DNA of 64,000 nucleotides. Source: Niastella vici. Lineage in GTDB: Bacteria; Bacteroidota; Bacteroidia; Chitinophagales; Chitinophagaceae. The DNA is taken from assembly GCF_002077945.1 (NCBI RefSeq), contig NZ_LVYD01000058.1, positions 620,001-684,000 on the forward strand, given 5' to 3'. Below, in pieces: positions 15,368 through 23,680 of this stretch. The translations under genes and the position numbers were made by a program. How positions within the stretch are numbered: the first letter of the stretch is position 1; each line of letters begins with the position of its first letter. The notes under the pieces were generated by a model. That model did not search any database. It was not told where the DNA came from and was given only the letters and a program-made list of their open reading frames with translations.

Positions 15368-15901
15368 ATGAAGAAGCTGATCATTTCAATGGCAACACTG
15401 CTGGCTTTTACAGCAGTGTTTGCCTTCACCGTAGCTCAAAACTGGACTATCACCGACAAGTATAGTATCAAGTTTTCGAGCAATGACGTAGCAGGAATAT
15501 TCAAAACATTTAAAGGCAGCATTGCTTTTGACGAAGCCAACCCGGTTGCCTCTAAATTTGATGTAACGATCGATGTAGCCTCTATAAATACCGGTAACGG
15601 GTTGCAGAACAAACACGCCAAAGGCGAAGAGTGGTTCGATGCTGCCAAATACCCGGTTATCAAATACACCAGCAAAAAGTTTGCAAAAACAGCCACTGGT
15701 TATGCGGTAACAGGCGATCTGCAGATCAAAGGGGTAACCAAAGAGTTCACCATTCCCTTCACCTTTAAAAAAGCCGGCGCCGGGGCTACCTTCAATGGCA
15801 GCTTTACCGTGAACCGTTCAGATTTCAAGATCGGTAAACCGGGTGGCGATGTAGCTGAACAGATAAAGATCGATGTAGCTGTTCCGGTTACAAAAGGCTA
15901 A
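15368..15901 (+). CDS. second YceI-family protein
   Basis: 177 residues from ATG 15368 (the TTG at 15362 adds two residues). Signal peptide MKKLIISMATLLAFTAVFAF, then the YceI barrel: NWTITDKYSIKFSSNDVAG, KHAKGEEWFDAAKYPVIKYTSKKF and DLQIKGVTKEF. It is a diverged paralogue of the gene just upstream. The paired arrangement suggests related but not identical ligands. Confidence 0.92.
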   Translation: MKKLIISMATLLAFTAVFAFTVAQNWTITDKYSIKFSSNDVAGIFKTFKGSIAFDEANPVASKFDVTIDVASINTGNGLQNKHAKGEEWFDAAKYPVIKYTSKKFAKTATGYAVTGDLQIKGVTKEFTIPFTFKKAGAGATFNGSFTVNRSDFKIGKPGGDVAEQIKIDVAVPVTKG

Positions 15902-15915
15902 TAAACCAACAAAGT

Positions 15916-16305
15916 ATGTTTAAAAAATTATTACTGCTGGGTTTGGTATCGGGGGTGCTGGCAGGTGTGGCGGCTCTTATTTATCAAAAGGTATATTTTA
16001 AAGCCAATGAAGCCGATTTCTCGGCCGTTGTAAAGCCGGTGAACGTTATGATCGTTTGCACGTTGGCCGGTTTGCTGGCCTCGGTGGGTTATGGCCTGTT
16101 AACGAAATGGCTGCCCAGATACGGTGAGATCATTTTCAATTTCGTATTCGTTATTCTAACGTTTGCGAGTATTGTAGGGCCCATTGGTTTTCGATTACCG
16201 CTCGAATATGAGCAACCCGAATTGTTCCCGGGGTTAACCGTGCCCATGCACTTCTTTCCGGCATTGGCCTGGTTTACATTAAAACCCCTGTTTGTAAAGA
16301 AATAA
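15916..16305 (+). CDS. small four-helix membrane protein, unknown function
   Basis: 129 residues. About four hydrophobic helices (roughly 4-22, 43-63, 73-93 and 108-124) and little soluble sequence. It starts 14 bp after the second YceI gene, so it is the last gene of that operon. I do not recognise the family; co-transcription suggests a job in the same envelope or redox stress response. Confidence 0.7.
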   Translation: MFKKLLLLGLVSGVLAGVAALIYQKVYFKANEADFSAVVKPVNVMIVCTLAGLLASVGYGLLTKWLPRYGEIIFNFVFVILTFASIVGPIGFRLPLEYEQPELFPGLTVPMHFFPALAWFTLKPLFVKK

Positions 16306-16333
16306 GCAACAGCCTTACGAACCCTGGATGGCT

Positions 16334-16414
16334 CGCCCTGAGCGAGGTCGAAGGGGCGAAGGCCGGGGATTCGGATCCTGAGTACCTGTATGCCTGTTGG
16401 CGGAAAGTCGAAGG
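16334..16414. repeat. two copies of a CCTGAGCG...GTCGAAGG palindromic element
   Basis: Copy one (16334-16358) is the simple form CCCTGAGCGAGGTCGAAGGG. Copy two (16377-16414) is a longer form in which about 20 bases ending in GGCGGAA separate CCTGAG from AGTCGAAGG. A loose GGGTCGAAGGG follows at 16421. Further copies in this window lie at 27092, 33731, 58879, 62128 and 62163, all between genes. It resembles a REP-type extragenic element. Confidence 0.65.
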
Positions 16415-16574
16415 ATTGAAGGGTCGAAGGGCTGTTGATGTTCAGGGCCGGAAGTAGTTTTTAGAAGAAGTACAGTAACAGGATGGATGTATAAAACGGA
16501 TGATAGATGATAGTTGTACGCTTCCGGCCATTTTTTCCCCTTGCGGGAATAATCAATATAGTGAAACTCCCCTG

Positions 16575-16608
16575 GTATGCCGCGGTTTCCCCGCGGCATA
16601 CTTTTTTT
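16575..16608 (+). terminator. intrinsic terminator after the YceI operon
   Basis: Perfect 11-bp arms GTATGCCGCGG (16575-16585) and CCGCGGCATAC (16591-16601), a five-base loop, then seven T. Confidence 0.85.
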
Positions 16609-16716
16609 GATAATACCCTGCCAGTTGATTTTTTATGAGCGCCGATTCATAAATGAACCTACCTTTGGGCTATACAGACATAATTCTCAATAGCTGTACG
16701 AATAATTTTACCTGAT

Positions 16717-16724
16717 TATATTTG
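16717..16724 (+). promoter_or_regulatory. -7 box TATATTTG of the HD-Pycsar/ppk1 operon
   Basis: Exact TAnnTTTG match 34 bp before the HD-protein ATG. No good -33 element is visible at the normal distance. Confidence 0.45.
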
Positions 16725-16758
16725 TTCTATACTTGTAGACAGTAAAAGAATTCCATAT

Positions 16759-18000
16759 ATGAATTACTATACGTTGTTGGATGAGATAAAGCAATACGTA
16801 ACAAATTTCTTTCACACGCATACCAATGATAAATTAGTTTATCATAACCAGGTACACACCGAAAATGTAGTGACTGCTGCTATTGAGATCGCCAATCATT
16901 ACCGCCTGAACGACCTTGATTATTTTATTGTGGTAACAGCTGCCTGGTTCCATGATATAGGTTATTTTACCGATCCCGGCCGGCACGAAGAAAGAGGCGC
17001 AGAAGAAGCTGCCATGTTCTTAAAAAGGAAAGGGGTGGAAGAATCAACCATTCAAACCGTAGCCAATTGCATTCGCGCTACCCGCATGCCGCAAACGCCG
17101 GAAACCACGCTCGAAAAAATTGTGGCCGATGCCGATCTGTATCATTTGGGCACTTCAAAATTCAACGAATTAAATAAAGTAATACGCAAGGAGTTTATAG
17201 CCCTGCACCATATTGATATCAGTAAGGAAGAATGGCGTAACAAAACCATTCGCCTGCTCGAAACACACCAGTACCATACCGACTATTGCCGGTTATTGCT
17301 GAACGATACCAAAGCAAAACACCTCGAAAAGTTGAAGGCAAAAGCGGCGGAAAAGAATCCTGCTATAAAAAATTCCGTTCCCATTGCCGTGCCCGTACCA
17401 GCGCCAGTCGCCAAGCCAAAAGTAAAACCCCTGTTTCCGGAAGATGCTATAGAAAAAGCAAAACGCAAAAACCGGCCCGAACGCGGCATCGAGACCATGT
17501 TCCGCATCACCTCAGGCAATCACCAGCGCCTGAGCGATATGGCCGATAGTAAGGCGCATATTATGATCTCGGTAAATTCGATCATTATCTCTGTGCTGCT
17601 CAGCGTGCTGTTAAAGAACCTGGAGCAGTTCCCGCAATACACCTTCCCTGCAATGACCCTGCTCACCGTTAGCCTGGTGACCATTGTATTTGCCATACTG
17701 GCTACCCGACCCAAGATCCCCAGCGGTACGTTCACTGAAACCGACATTAACGAAAAAAAGGTGAACCTGCTATTCTTCGGTAACTTTTTTAAAATGAGCA
17801 TGGATGACTATACCACCGGAATGTTGCAGATGATGGAAGACCGCGACTTCTTATACCGCAGCCTTATAAAGGATGTGTATTCGCAAGGTGTGGTGCTGGG
17901 ATCAAAATACCAACGCTTACGTATTTCCTATAACGTATTCATGTATGGGTTGATCGTTTCTGTGATCGCCTTTGCCATTGCAGCCATAGTTACTACCTGA
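16759..18000 (+). CDS. HD-domain phosphohydrolase fused to a Pycsar-effector-type membrane domain
   Basis: 413 residues. The N-terminal HD domain (about 1-190) has the full metal set: H33 in YHNQVHTE, H65-D66 in AWFHDIGY and D124/D126 in VADADLYHLG. A Pro/Ala/Lys-rich linker (about 205-240) leads to a C-terminal domain whose GNHQRLSDMADSKAHIMISVNS segment and three hydrophobic helices (about 270-290, 296-313, 391-411) match the Pycsar-system effector family (DUF5706). Such membrane parts respond to a cyclic nucleotide by damaging the inner membrane; HD enzymes hydrolyse phosphoesters. No nucleotide cyclase lies beside it. The next gene, 13 bp downstream, is ppk1, so this may be a housekeeping nucleotide-controlled membrane switch rather than a phage-defence pair. 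Confidence 0.85.
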   Translation: MNYYTLLDEIKQYVTNFFHTHTNDKLVYHNQVHTENVVTAAIEIANHYRLNDLDYFIVVTAAWFHDIGYFTDPGRHEERGAEEAAMFLKRKGVEESTIQTVANCIRATRMPQTPETTLEKIVADADLYHLGTSKFNELNKVIRKEFIALHHIDISKEEWRNKTIRLLETHQYHTDYCRLLLNDTKAKHLEKLKAKAAEKNPAIKNSVPIAVPVPAPVAKPKVKPLFPEDAIEKAKRKNRPERGIETMFRITSGNHQRLSDMADSKAHIMISVNSIIISVLLSVLLKNLEQFPQYTFPAMTLLTVSLVTIVFAILATRPKIPSGTFTETDINEKKVNLLFFGNFFKMSMDDYTTGMLQMMEDRDFLYRSLIKDVYSQGVVLGSKYQRLRISYNVFMYGLIVSVIAFAIAAIVTT

Positions 18001-18013
18001 AATTATCAACAGC

Positions 18014-20065
18014 ATGCATTCTGAATCTTTTTTCGATAGAGACCTTAGCTGGTTGTCTTTTAATGGGCGGGTACTGGAAGAAGCAGGAAGTAGCAGCGTT
18101 CCTTTGCTGGAACGTATAAAATTCCTGTCTATCTTTTCTTCCAACCTCGACGAGTTTTACCGGGTTCGCATGCCAGCTGTAATGGCCCTGGAAAAAATAC
18201 GTCAGTCGAAGGGGGAGCAAAAAAAAGAGCAGGCCATAACAGCCGTTTTACTACAGATCATAAAAATAATAAACGAGCAACAGGACCGCTTCGGCACAAT
18301 ATTCACTACCGAAATTCTGCCGCTGCTGCGCGAAAAGAATATTCATTTATTATACAATGAACCCATTCCCGCCAGCATAAAAGAAGAGGTGCGTGACTAT
18401 TTCTATACCCAGCTAATGGCTTTTCTGCAACCGGTATACCTGTCGATAGCCGGCTCAAAATTCTTTCCCGAAAATAACAAGCTGTACCTGCTTACCGTCA
18501 TTGAAGGCGATCGCGGTTTCGATGAGCTGGTAATTATCAATATCCCTTCCGATAACCTGCCGCGGTTTTATACCGTGCAGCGGGGTAATGAGCAATTCGT
18601 TGTTTTCATCGATGATATCATAAAAGACAATCTGGCCGCTATTTTCAAACATACCGTCGTTAAAGGATGCTATAGTTTTAAAATAACCCGCGACGCCGAG
18701 CTGGAAGTGGAAGATGATTATGAAGGCGACCTGGCCCGGAAGATCGAAGAACAGTTATCGAAACGCGATTTTGGTTTGGCCACGCGATTGTTACATGAAC
18801 CCGGTATTGAAGAGGGGCACCTGCAGTTATTGTTAACTCCATTAAGGCTGCAACATGCCATGGTCGTAAAAGGTGGTAATTACCACAATCTGAAAGACCT
18901 CGGTTCCTTCCCTGTAAATGATGCGTCGATGAGCTATGAAAAATGGCCCGCTGTCAATGTGAAAGCAGAAGATGAATCCCTGTCATTGTTTGAGGAGGTG
19001 GAGAAGAAGGACATTATGCTGCATCCGCCATACCAGTCATACGATATGGTGCTGCGGTTCTTTAATGAAGCGGCAGTTGATCCCGATGTAACAGAGATCT
19101 ATGTAACCCTGTATCGAATAGCCAGTGATTCAAGAATAGGCAATGCGCTGGTAAGCGCGGCAAAGAATGGGAAGAAGGTATCGGTGCTGGTAGAATTGAA
19201 GGCGCGCTTCGATGAAGCCAATAATATTCGCTGGGCAAAAAAGATGAAGACCGCCGGAGTAAAGATAATTTACAGCGCTCCCTCGCTGAAAGTGCATGCA
19301 AAAATTGCCCTGGTAAAACGAAAGAAAGAGAAACGGATCTCGTACGTGGGGTTGCTCGCAACGGGGAACATGAACGAAAGCACCGCCCGTTTTTATACCG
19401 ATCATATCCTTTTCACCGCGCATCCCGAAATATTACGGGAAATGGAATTGCTGTTCATCTTTTTGGGACACCGCAAAAAGGCCGGAAATCCCGGATTGAT
19501 TGAGTTCAACCAGATACTGGTAGCCCAGTTCAACCTGCAGCAACGGTTCCTGCAACTGATTGACCGGGAAATAAACAATGCCCGGGCGGGCAAAGAAGCG
19601 GCTATCATCATCAAGATGAACAACCTGGAAGAAAAGGTGCTCATCAATAAATTATATGAAGCATCCCAGGCTGGTGTAAAGGTGCGCATGATCGTGCGCA
19701 GTATCTGCTGTTTGAAACCCGGTGTGCCCGGCATCAGCGAGAACATTTCCGTTACCCGCATAGTTGACCGGTACCTGGAGCATGGACGCATATTTGTTTT
19801 TCACAATAATGGTTCCTCTGAATTGTATATGGGGTCGGCCGACTGGATGAACCGGAACATATACCGGCGGATAGAAGTTTGTTTCCCCATATATGACGAA
19901 GGCATTAAAAAGCAGGTGCTGGAAATAGTACAATTGCAGTTGAACGATAACGGGCAGGCCGTAGCCATTGATCAGCAACTGAACAATGTACCCTTGCCAA
20001 AGGAGGGAGCAGGCTTGTGTTCGCAAAAAGCTATTTATAATTTATTGGCCGCTGGACATAATTAA
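18014..20065 (+). CDS. ppk1: polyphosphate kinase 1
   Basis: 683 residues, full length for PPK1. The N-terminal FFDRDLSWLSFNGRVLEEA, the RIASDSRIGNALVSAAKNGKKVSVLVELKARFDE region, H428 in SLKVHAKIALV (the autophosphorylated histidine) and H590 in EHGRIFVFHNNG (second HKD half) are all present. It reversibly transfers the ATP gamma-phosphate to inorganic polyphosphate. It starts 13 bp after the HD-Pycsar gene and is followed 12 bp later by the SdiA-regulated-like lipoprotein gene, so polyphosphate synthesis is in one transcript with envelope proteins. Confidence 0.96.
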   Translation: MHSESFFDRDLSWLSFNGRVLEEAGSSSVPLLERIKFLSIFSSNLDEFYRVRMPAVMALEKIRQSKGEQKKEQAITAVLLQIIKIINEQQDRFGTIFTTEILPLLREKNIHLLYNEPIPASIKEEVRDYFYTQLMAFLQPVYLSIAGSKFFPENNKLYLLTVIEGDRGFDELVIINIPSDNLPRFYTVQRGNEQFVVFIDDIIKDNLAAIFKHTVVKGCYSFKITRDAELEVEDDYEGDLARKIEEQLSKRDFGLATRLLHEPGIEEGHLQLLLTPLRLQHAMVVKGGNYHNLKDLGSFPVNDASMSYEKWPAVNVKAEDESLSLFEEVEKKDIMLHPPYQSYDMVLRFFNEAAVDPDVTEIYVTLYRIASDSRIGNALVSAAKNGKKVSVLVELKARFDEANNIRWAKKMKTAGVKIIYSAPSLKVHAKIALVKRKKEKRISYVGLLATGNMNESTARFYTDHILFTAHPEILREMELLFIFLGHRKKAGNPGLIEFNQILVAQFNLQQRFLQLIDREINNARAGKEAAIIIKMNNLEEKVLINKLYEASQAGVKVRMIVRSICCLKPGVPGISENISVTRIVDRYLEHGRIFVFHNNGSSELYMGSADWMNRNIYRRIEVCFPIYDEGIKKQVLEIVQLQLNDNGQAVAIDQQLNNVPLPKEGAGLCSQKAIYNLLAAGHN

Positions 20066-20077
20066 TAAATAACGATT

Positions 20078-20950
20078 ATGTATAGTTTAAAATTAATGCC
20101 GGGTTGGATGATCATATTGATCTTTATAATGATCTCCACTGCCTGCTCGCAGAAACGGAATTTTGAGAACCCGAAAGGATACAATATCAATAATCCGCAG
20201 AAGTTCGTAATGCCCGTAAGCTTGCATGAGATCTCGGGCATTGCTTTTTATAAAGGCGACCCCGATACGGTGTATGCCGAGGAAGATGAAAATGGTAAAC
20301 TGTATTACCTGCAGCCCGGCGATAAAAAAGCTTCCTATTACAAATTCGGCAAGCATGGCGATTATGAAGATGTAGCTATTTGCAATAATACAGTGATCAT
20401 GCTGCGCAGTAATGGCACTCTGTTCAGTTTTCCCATATCCGTTATACATCAGCCCGAAGCCGAAGAAAATGATGTTACTGAATGGAAAGACCTGTTGCCT
20501 AAGGGGGAATTTGAAAGCATGTACGCCGATGAAATGAGCAAGCGTATTTATATTCTATGCAAGAATTGCCAGGATGAAAAAGATACCAAAATGGCAAATG
20601 GTTATATCTTTGAACTCAGTAATGATGGAAAGATCAGCCAGATTGGTACCTTTGCAATAGATGTAAAGGAAATTGAAGCCCTGACCGGTGAGAAGAAAAT
20701 TAAATTTCATCCATCTGCCCTTGCCTGGAACCCCCGTACCAATGAATGGTACATTATATCATCGGTAAACAAATTACTGGTGGTCACCGATAGCAACTGG
20801 AAAGTGACCGCCACTTACAGATTAAATCCAGCCCTGTATATTCAACCCGAGGGGATCGCTTTTGATAGAAATGGCAATCTGTATATATCCAATGAAGGCG
20901 GAGACCTGCATTCCGGAAATATCTTAAAAACGCCATTTAAGGGCAAATAA
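20078..20950 (+). CDS. SdiA-regulated-like beta-propeller lipoprotein
   Basis: 290 residues. An SPII signal with a lipobox ending at the cysteine of MISTACSQ. The rest has beta-propeller-type blades: LHEISGIAFYKGDPDTVYAEEDENGKLYYL, HGDYEDVAICNNTVIML, HPSALAWNPRTNEWYIISSVNKLLVV and IQPEGIAFDRNGNLYISNEGG. This matches the SdiA-regulated/phytase-like family. Many are called esterase- or phytase-like but most have no shown activity. Lying between ppk1 and a kinase-like outer-membrane protein, a phosphate-related ligand is plausible, though unproven. Confidence 0.8.
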   Translation: MYSLKLMPGWMIILIFIMISTACSQKRNFENPKGYNINNPQKFVMPVSLHEISGIAFYKGDPDTVYAEEDENGKLYYLQPGDKKASYYKFGKHGDYEDVAICNNTVIMLRSNGTLFSFPISVIHQPEAEENDVTEWKDLLPKGEFESMYADEMSKRIYILCKNCQDEKDTKMANGYIFELSNDGKISQIGTFAIDVKEIEALTGEKKIKFHPSALAWNPRTNEWYIISSVNKLLVVTDSNWKVTATYRLNPALYIQPEGIAFDRNGNLYISNEGGDLHSGNILKTPFKGK

Positions 20951-20963
20951 ACCAGGTAGGCCT

Positions 20964-23501
20964 ATGCCAAAAAAATATTTACACCTTGTATTACTTATTG
21001 TATTTACTGCGCCCATTGCAAAAGCACAAACCGACAGTGCCGCAGTAAAAGCACATCCCACATACGATAGTGTGACCCCCATGCACCGGCGACTGTTTGG
21101 TGAAAATTTCCGCAAGGAATGGGCGGTCCCGGTAAAACTGCCGGTGATCAGGTTATCAGAAAAAGGGCTTATTCCTTTGCAGTTGGGGGGCGGGCATCAA
21201 ACCCATTCCTTACGCATGAAAGATGCCCATGGAAAAGAATGGGTATTGCGAAGCATTGAAAAATATCCCGAAATAATATTGCCCGAAGCCCTCCGCGAAA
21301 CTTTCGCCGCCGATTGGGTGCGCGATGCCATGAGTGCACAGCATCCATATGCGCCGTTGGTAGTGCCCGTGTTATCTGAGCAGGTGCAAGTGCCGCATTC
21401 AAACCCGGTAATAGGGTGGGTGACGCCCGATAAAAACCTGGGTCAGTATGAAAAGGAATTTGCCAATACCTTGTGCCTGCTCGAAGAAAGAGAGCCGTAT
21501 GGCAATTCAGACAACACCGGTAAAATGTTGGAGCGCCTGAATGAAGACAATGATAATTCAATTGATACCGTTGAATTTTTCAGGGCCCGTTTGCTCGACC
21601 TGTTCCTGGGCGATTGGGACCGGCACGCAGACCAGTGGCGCTGGGTTGATGAAAAGAAAGGAAGCAGCAGAAAATACCTGGCCATTCCCCGCGACCGCGA
21701 CCAGGCATTGTACCGCAATGAAGGGGTGATCCCCAAAATGGCAAGCCGCAAATGGATCGCGCCCTTTTTAACAGGGTTTAGGTCTGAAATTAAACGTGGC
21801 AATCAGTTCTTCTTAAATGGCCGTCAACTCAACTCCCGGTTCTTTATACAGTTTGATCATGACCGTTGGATGCAAATAACCAACGATTTTGTAGCCCGGC
21901 TCACCGATGATGTACTGGAAGAGGCGCTTAAAAGATTGCCCAATGAAATATATGTAATAAAACACGATGAGCTGTTGCTTAAAATGAAACAGCGCCGGGC
22001 TAATTTGCCGAAGGCCATGGACAGCTATTACTATTTTTTGAGCCGGAAAGTCGACATCCAGGTTTCCGACAAAAACGAACTGGTTGAAATAACCAATGGC
22101 CCCGATAAAGGGTTATCGGTGGTCATTCATAAATTATCAAAAAAAGGAAACCCCGGCGATCAACTGTTTAACCGCACATTTCTTGGTTCAGAAACCAAAG
22201 AGATCCGCTTGTTCATTGGCAAGGGCGACGATAGGGTAGTATTGAACAACACCAATAAGAAAATAAAAGTGCGGATTGTGGGTGGCGAAGGGCAGAAACT
22301 GTATAATGTAGAACAGTCTGGTAAAAAAGTATGCGTGTATGAAAACGAATCCGGCGCCACTTTCACCGGCAAAACGAGCCGGTTGCGAAAGCATTTGTCG
22401 AACGATACGGCCAATACCGCCTTTGTGCCCACTAATCCCTATGGCATTGTTCAGCCGCTGGTTACTGCCGGCTTTAATCTGGATGATGGCTTCTTACTGG
22501 GTGGGGGCGTCAAAATAACGCAACGGGGTTTTAGAAAACTGCCTTATGCCAGTGTGCAACAGATCGATGTTACCCATTCTTTTTCAACAAGCGCTTTTCG
22601 TGTACGTTATAAAGGCGAATGGTTGCAGGCGGTAGGCAAGGCAGATATAACCTTGCAGGCTAATATTTTAGCACCCAGCAATACCCGCAACTTTTTTGGC
22701 CGGGGCAACGAAACGGAATTTATCAAGGTGGGTAATTATAAAAGATTCTATCGCTCCCGGTATAATGTGTACCAGGCTAGTCCCGCCCTCCGCTGGCATA
22801 TAGGCAAGGGGACAACGATCAGCGCCGGCCCGTCTATTCAATTTTATCATTCAGACAGTCTTGAAAATAAAGGCCGGTTCATTAACAATGAAGCCTATAT
22901 CAATTCATACGACAGCAACACGATCTATCGCGATAAAGTGCATGCCGGTGTAATAATCAGCCTGGTGCGCGACAAGCGTAACAGCATCATATTACCCTCG
23001 GCCGGGCATTATATTAGTATTCAGGCACAGGCGTATGGCGGGTTGAATAAGGAATCAAAATCATATATGATGCTGATCCCCGAGCTTGCCTTTTATAAGA
23101 ACCTGAGCAAAAGATCGTTGGTGGTGATCGCTGAACGGTTAGGCGGCGCTGTTACTGCCGGTAAATCAGCTTTTTATCAATCAGCTTTTTTGGGTGGTCA
23201 CGAAAACCTGCTGGGCTTCCGTCAGTACCGGTTTGCGGGGGAACATATGTTGTACAACAACCTTGAATTTCGTATAAAGCTGGGTAACTTTGTAAATTAT
23301 ATACTGCCCGGTCAGGTGGGATTGACCAGCTTTTATGATGTGGGCCGGGTATGGGAAAAAGATGAATCGTCGAAGGTGTGGCACCAGGGCGTTGGGGGAG
23401 GATTTTACTTTGCGCCTGCTCAAATGGCAGTAATTCAGGTACAGGCCGGCTACTCCAAAGAAGGCTGGTATCCCTACGTATTTATGGGTTTCAGGTTTTA
23501 A
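20964..23501 (+). CDS. outer-membrane protein: kinase-like domain fused to an Omp85/BamA-type barrel
   Basis: 845 residues with a Sec signal (to about 22, IAKAQ). Residues 60-350 contain motifs of an atypical kinase: SLRMKDAHGKEWVLRSIEK, a catalytic-loop-like LFLGDWDRHADQWRW (D217, D219, H221) and a metal-site-like IPRDRDQAL (D244, D246). These resemble CotH, Fam20 or PI4K/HipA-type signatures; I cannot tell which. From about 490 to the end is a surface-antigen/Omp85 barrel, with GGHENLLGFRQYRFAGEHML corresponding to the conserved RGF-type loop and a terminal F (FMGFRF). The kinase-like part would lie in the periplasm. Position in the ppk1 operon suggests a phosphate-donor link. An inverted repeat follows the gene. 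Confidence 0.75.
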   Translation: MPKKYLHLVLLIVFTAPIAKAQTDSAAVKAHPTYDSVTPMHRRLFGENFRKEWAVPVKLPVIRLSEKGLIPLQLGGGHQTHSLRMKDAHGKEWVLRSIEKYPEIILPEALRETFAADWVRDAMSAQHPYAPLVVPVLSEQVQVPHSNPVIGWVTPDKNLGQYEKEFANTLCLLEEREPYGNSDNTGKMLERLNEDNDNSIDTVEFFRARLLDLFLGDWDRHADQWRWVDEKKGSSRKYLAIPRDRDQALYRNEGVIPKMASRKWIAPFLTGFRSEIKRGNQFFLNGRQLNSRFFIQFDHDRWMQITNDFVARLTDDVLEEALKRLPNEIYVIKHDELLLKMKQRRANLPKAMDSYYYFLSRKVDIQVSDKNELVEITNGPDKGLSVVIHKLSKKGNPGDQLFNRTFLGSETKEIRLFIGKGDDRVVLNNTNKKIKVRIVGGEGQKLYNVEQSGKKVCVYENESGATFTGKTSRLRKHLSNDTANTAFVPTNPYGIVQPLVTAGFNLDDGFLLGGGVKITQRGFRKLPYASVQQIDVTHSFSTSAFRVRYKGEWLQAVGKADITLQANILAPSNTRNFFGRGNETEFIKVGNYKRFYRSRYNVYQASPALRWHIGKGTTISAGPSIQFYHSDSLENKGRFINNEAYINSYDSNTIYRDKVHAGVIISLVRDKRNSIILPSAGHYISIQAQAYGGLNKESKSYMMLIPELAFYKNLSKRSLVVIAERLGGAVTAGKSAFYQSAFLGGHENLLGFRQYRFAGEHMLYNNLEFRIKLGNFVNYILPGQVGLTSFYDVGRVWEKDESSKVWHQGVGGGFYFAPAQMAVIQVQAGYSKEGWYPYVFMGFRF

Positions 23502-23601
23502 GGAATGCGCTTTCATAGGATATAGTTGACGGAATTACTGGTAGCACAGTGACATTCCTGCTGGTTTTCAGTTGTGGCATTCTATTGGAGTAAAAAAGGG
23601 G

Positions 23602-23628
23602 ACTGGTCACCAAACCGGACTGACCAGT
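23602..23628. other. inverted repeat ACTGGTCA / TGACCAGT
   Basis: Eight-bp perfect arms (23602-23609, 23621-23628) lie between the kinase/Omp85 gene and the GAF gene, without a T tract. It may be a weak terminator or an operator. Confidence 0.4.
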
Positions 23629-23680
23629 TATATGTTGTTAAAAAAGTATTGCGCCTTTTGCTTTAAAAAAGGCCCTGTGT

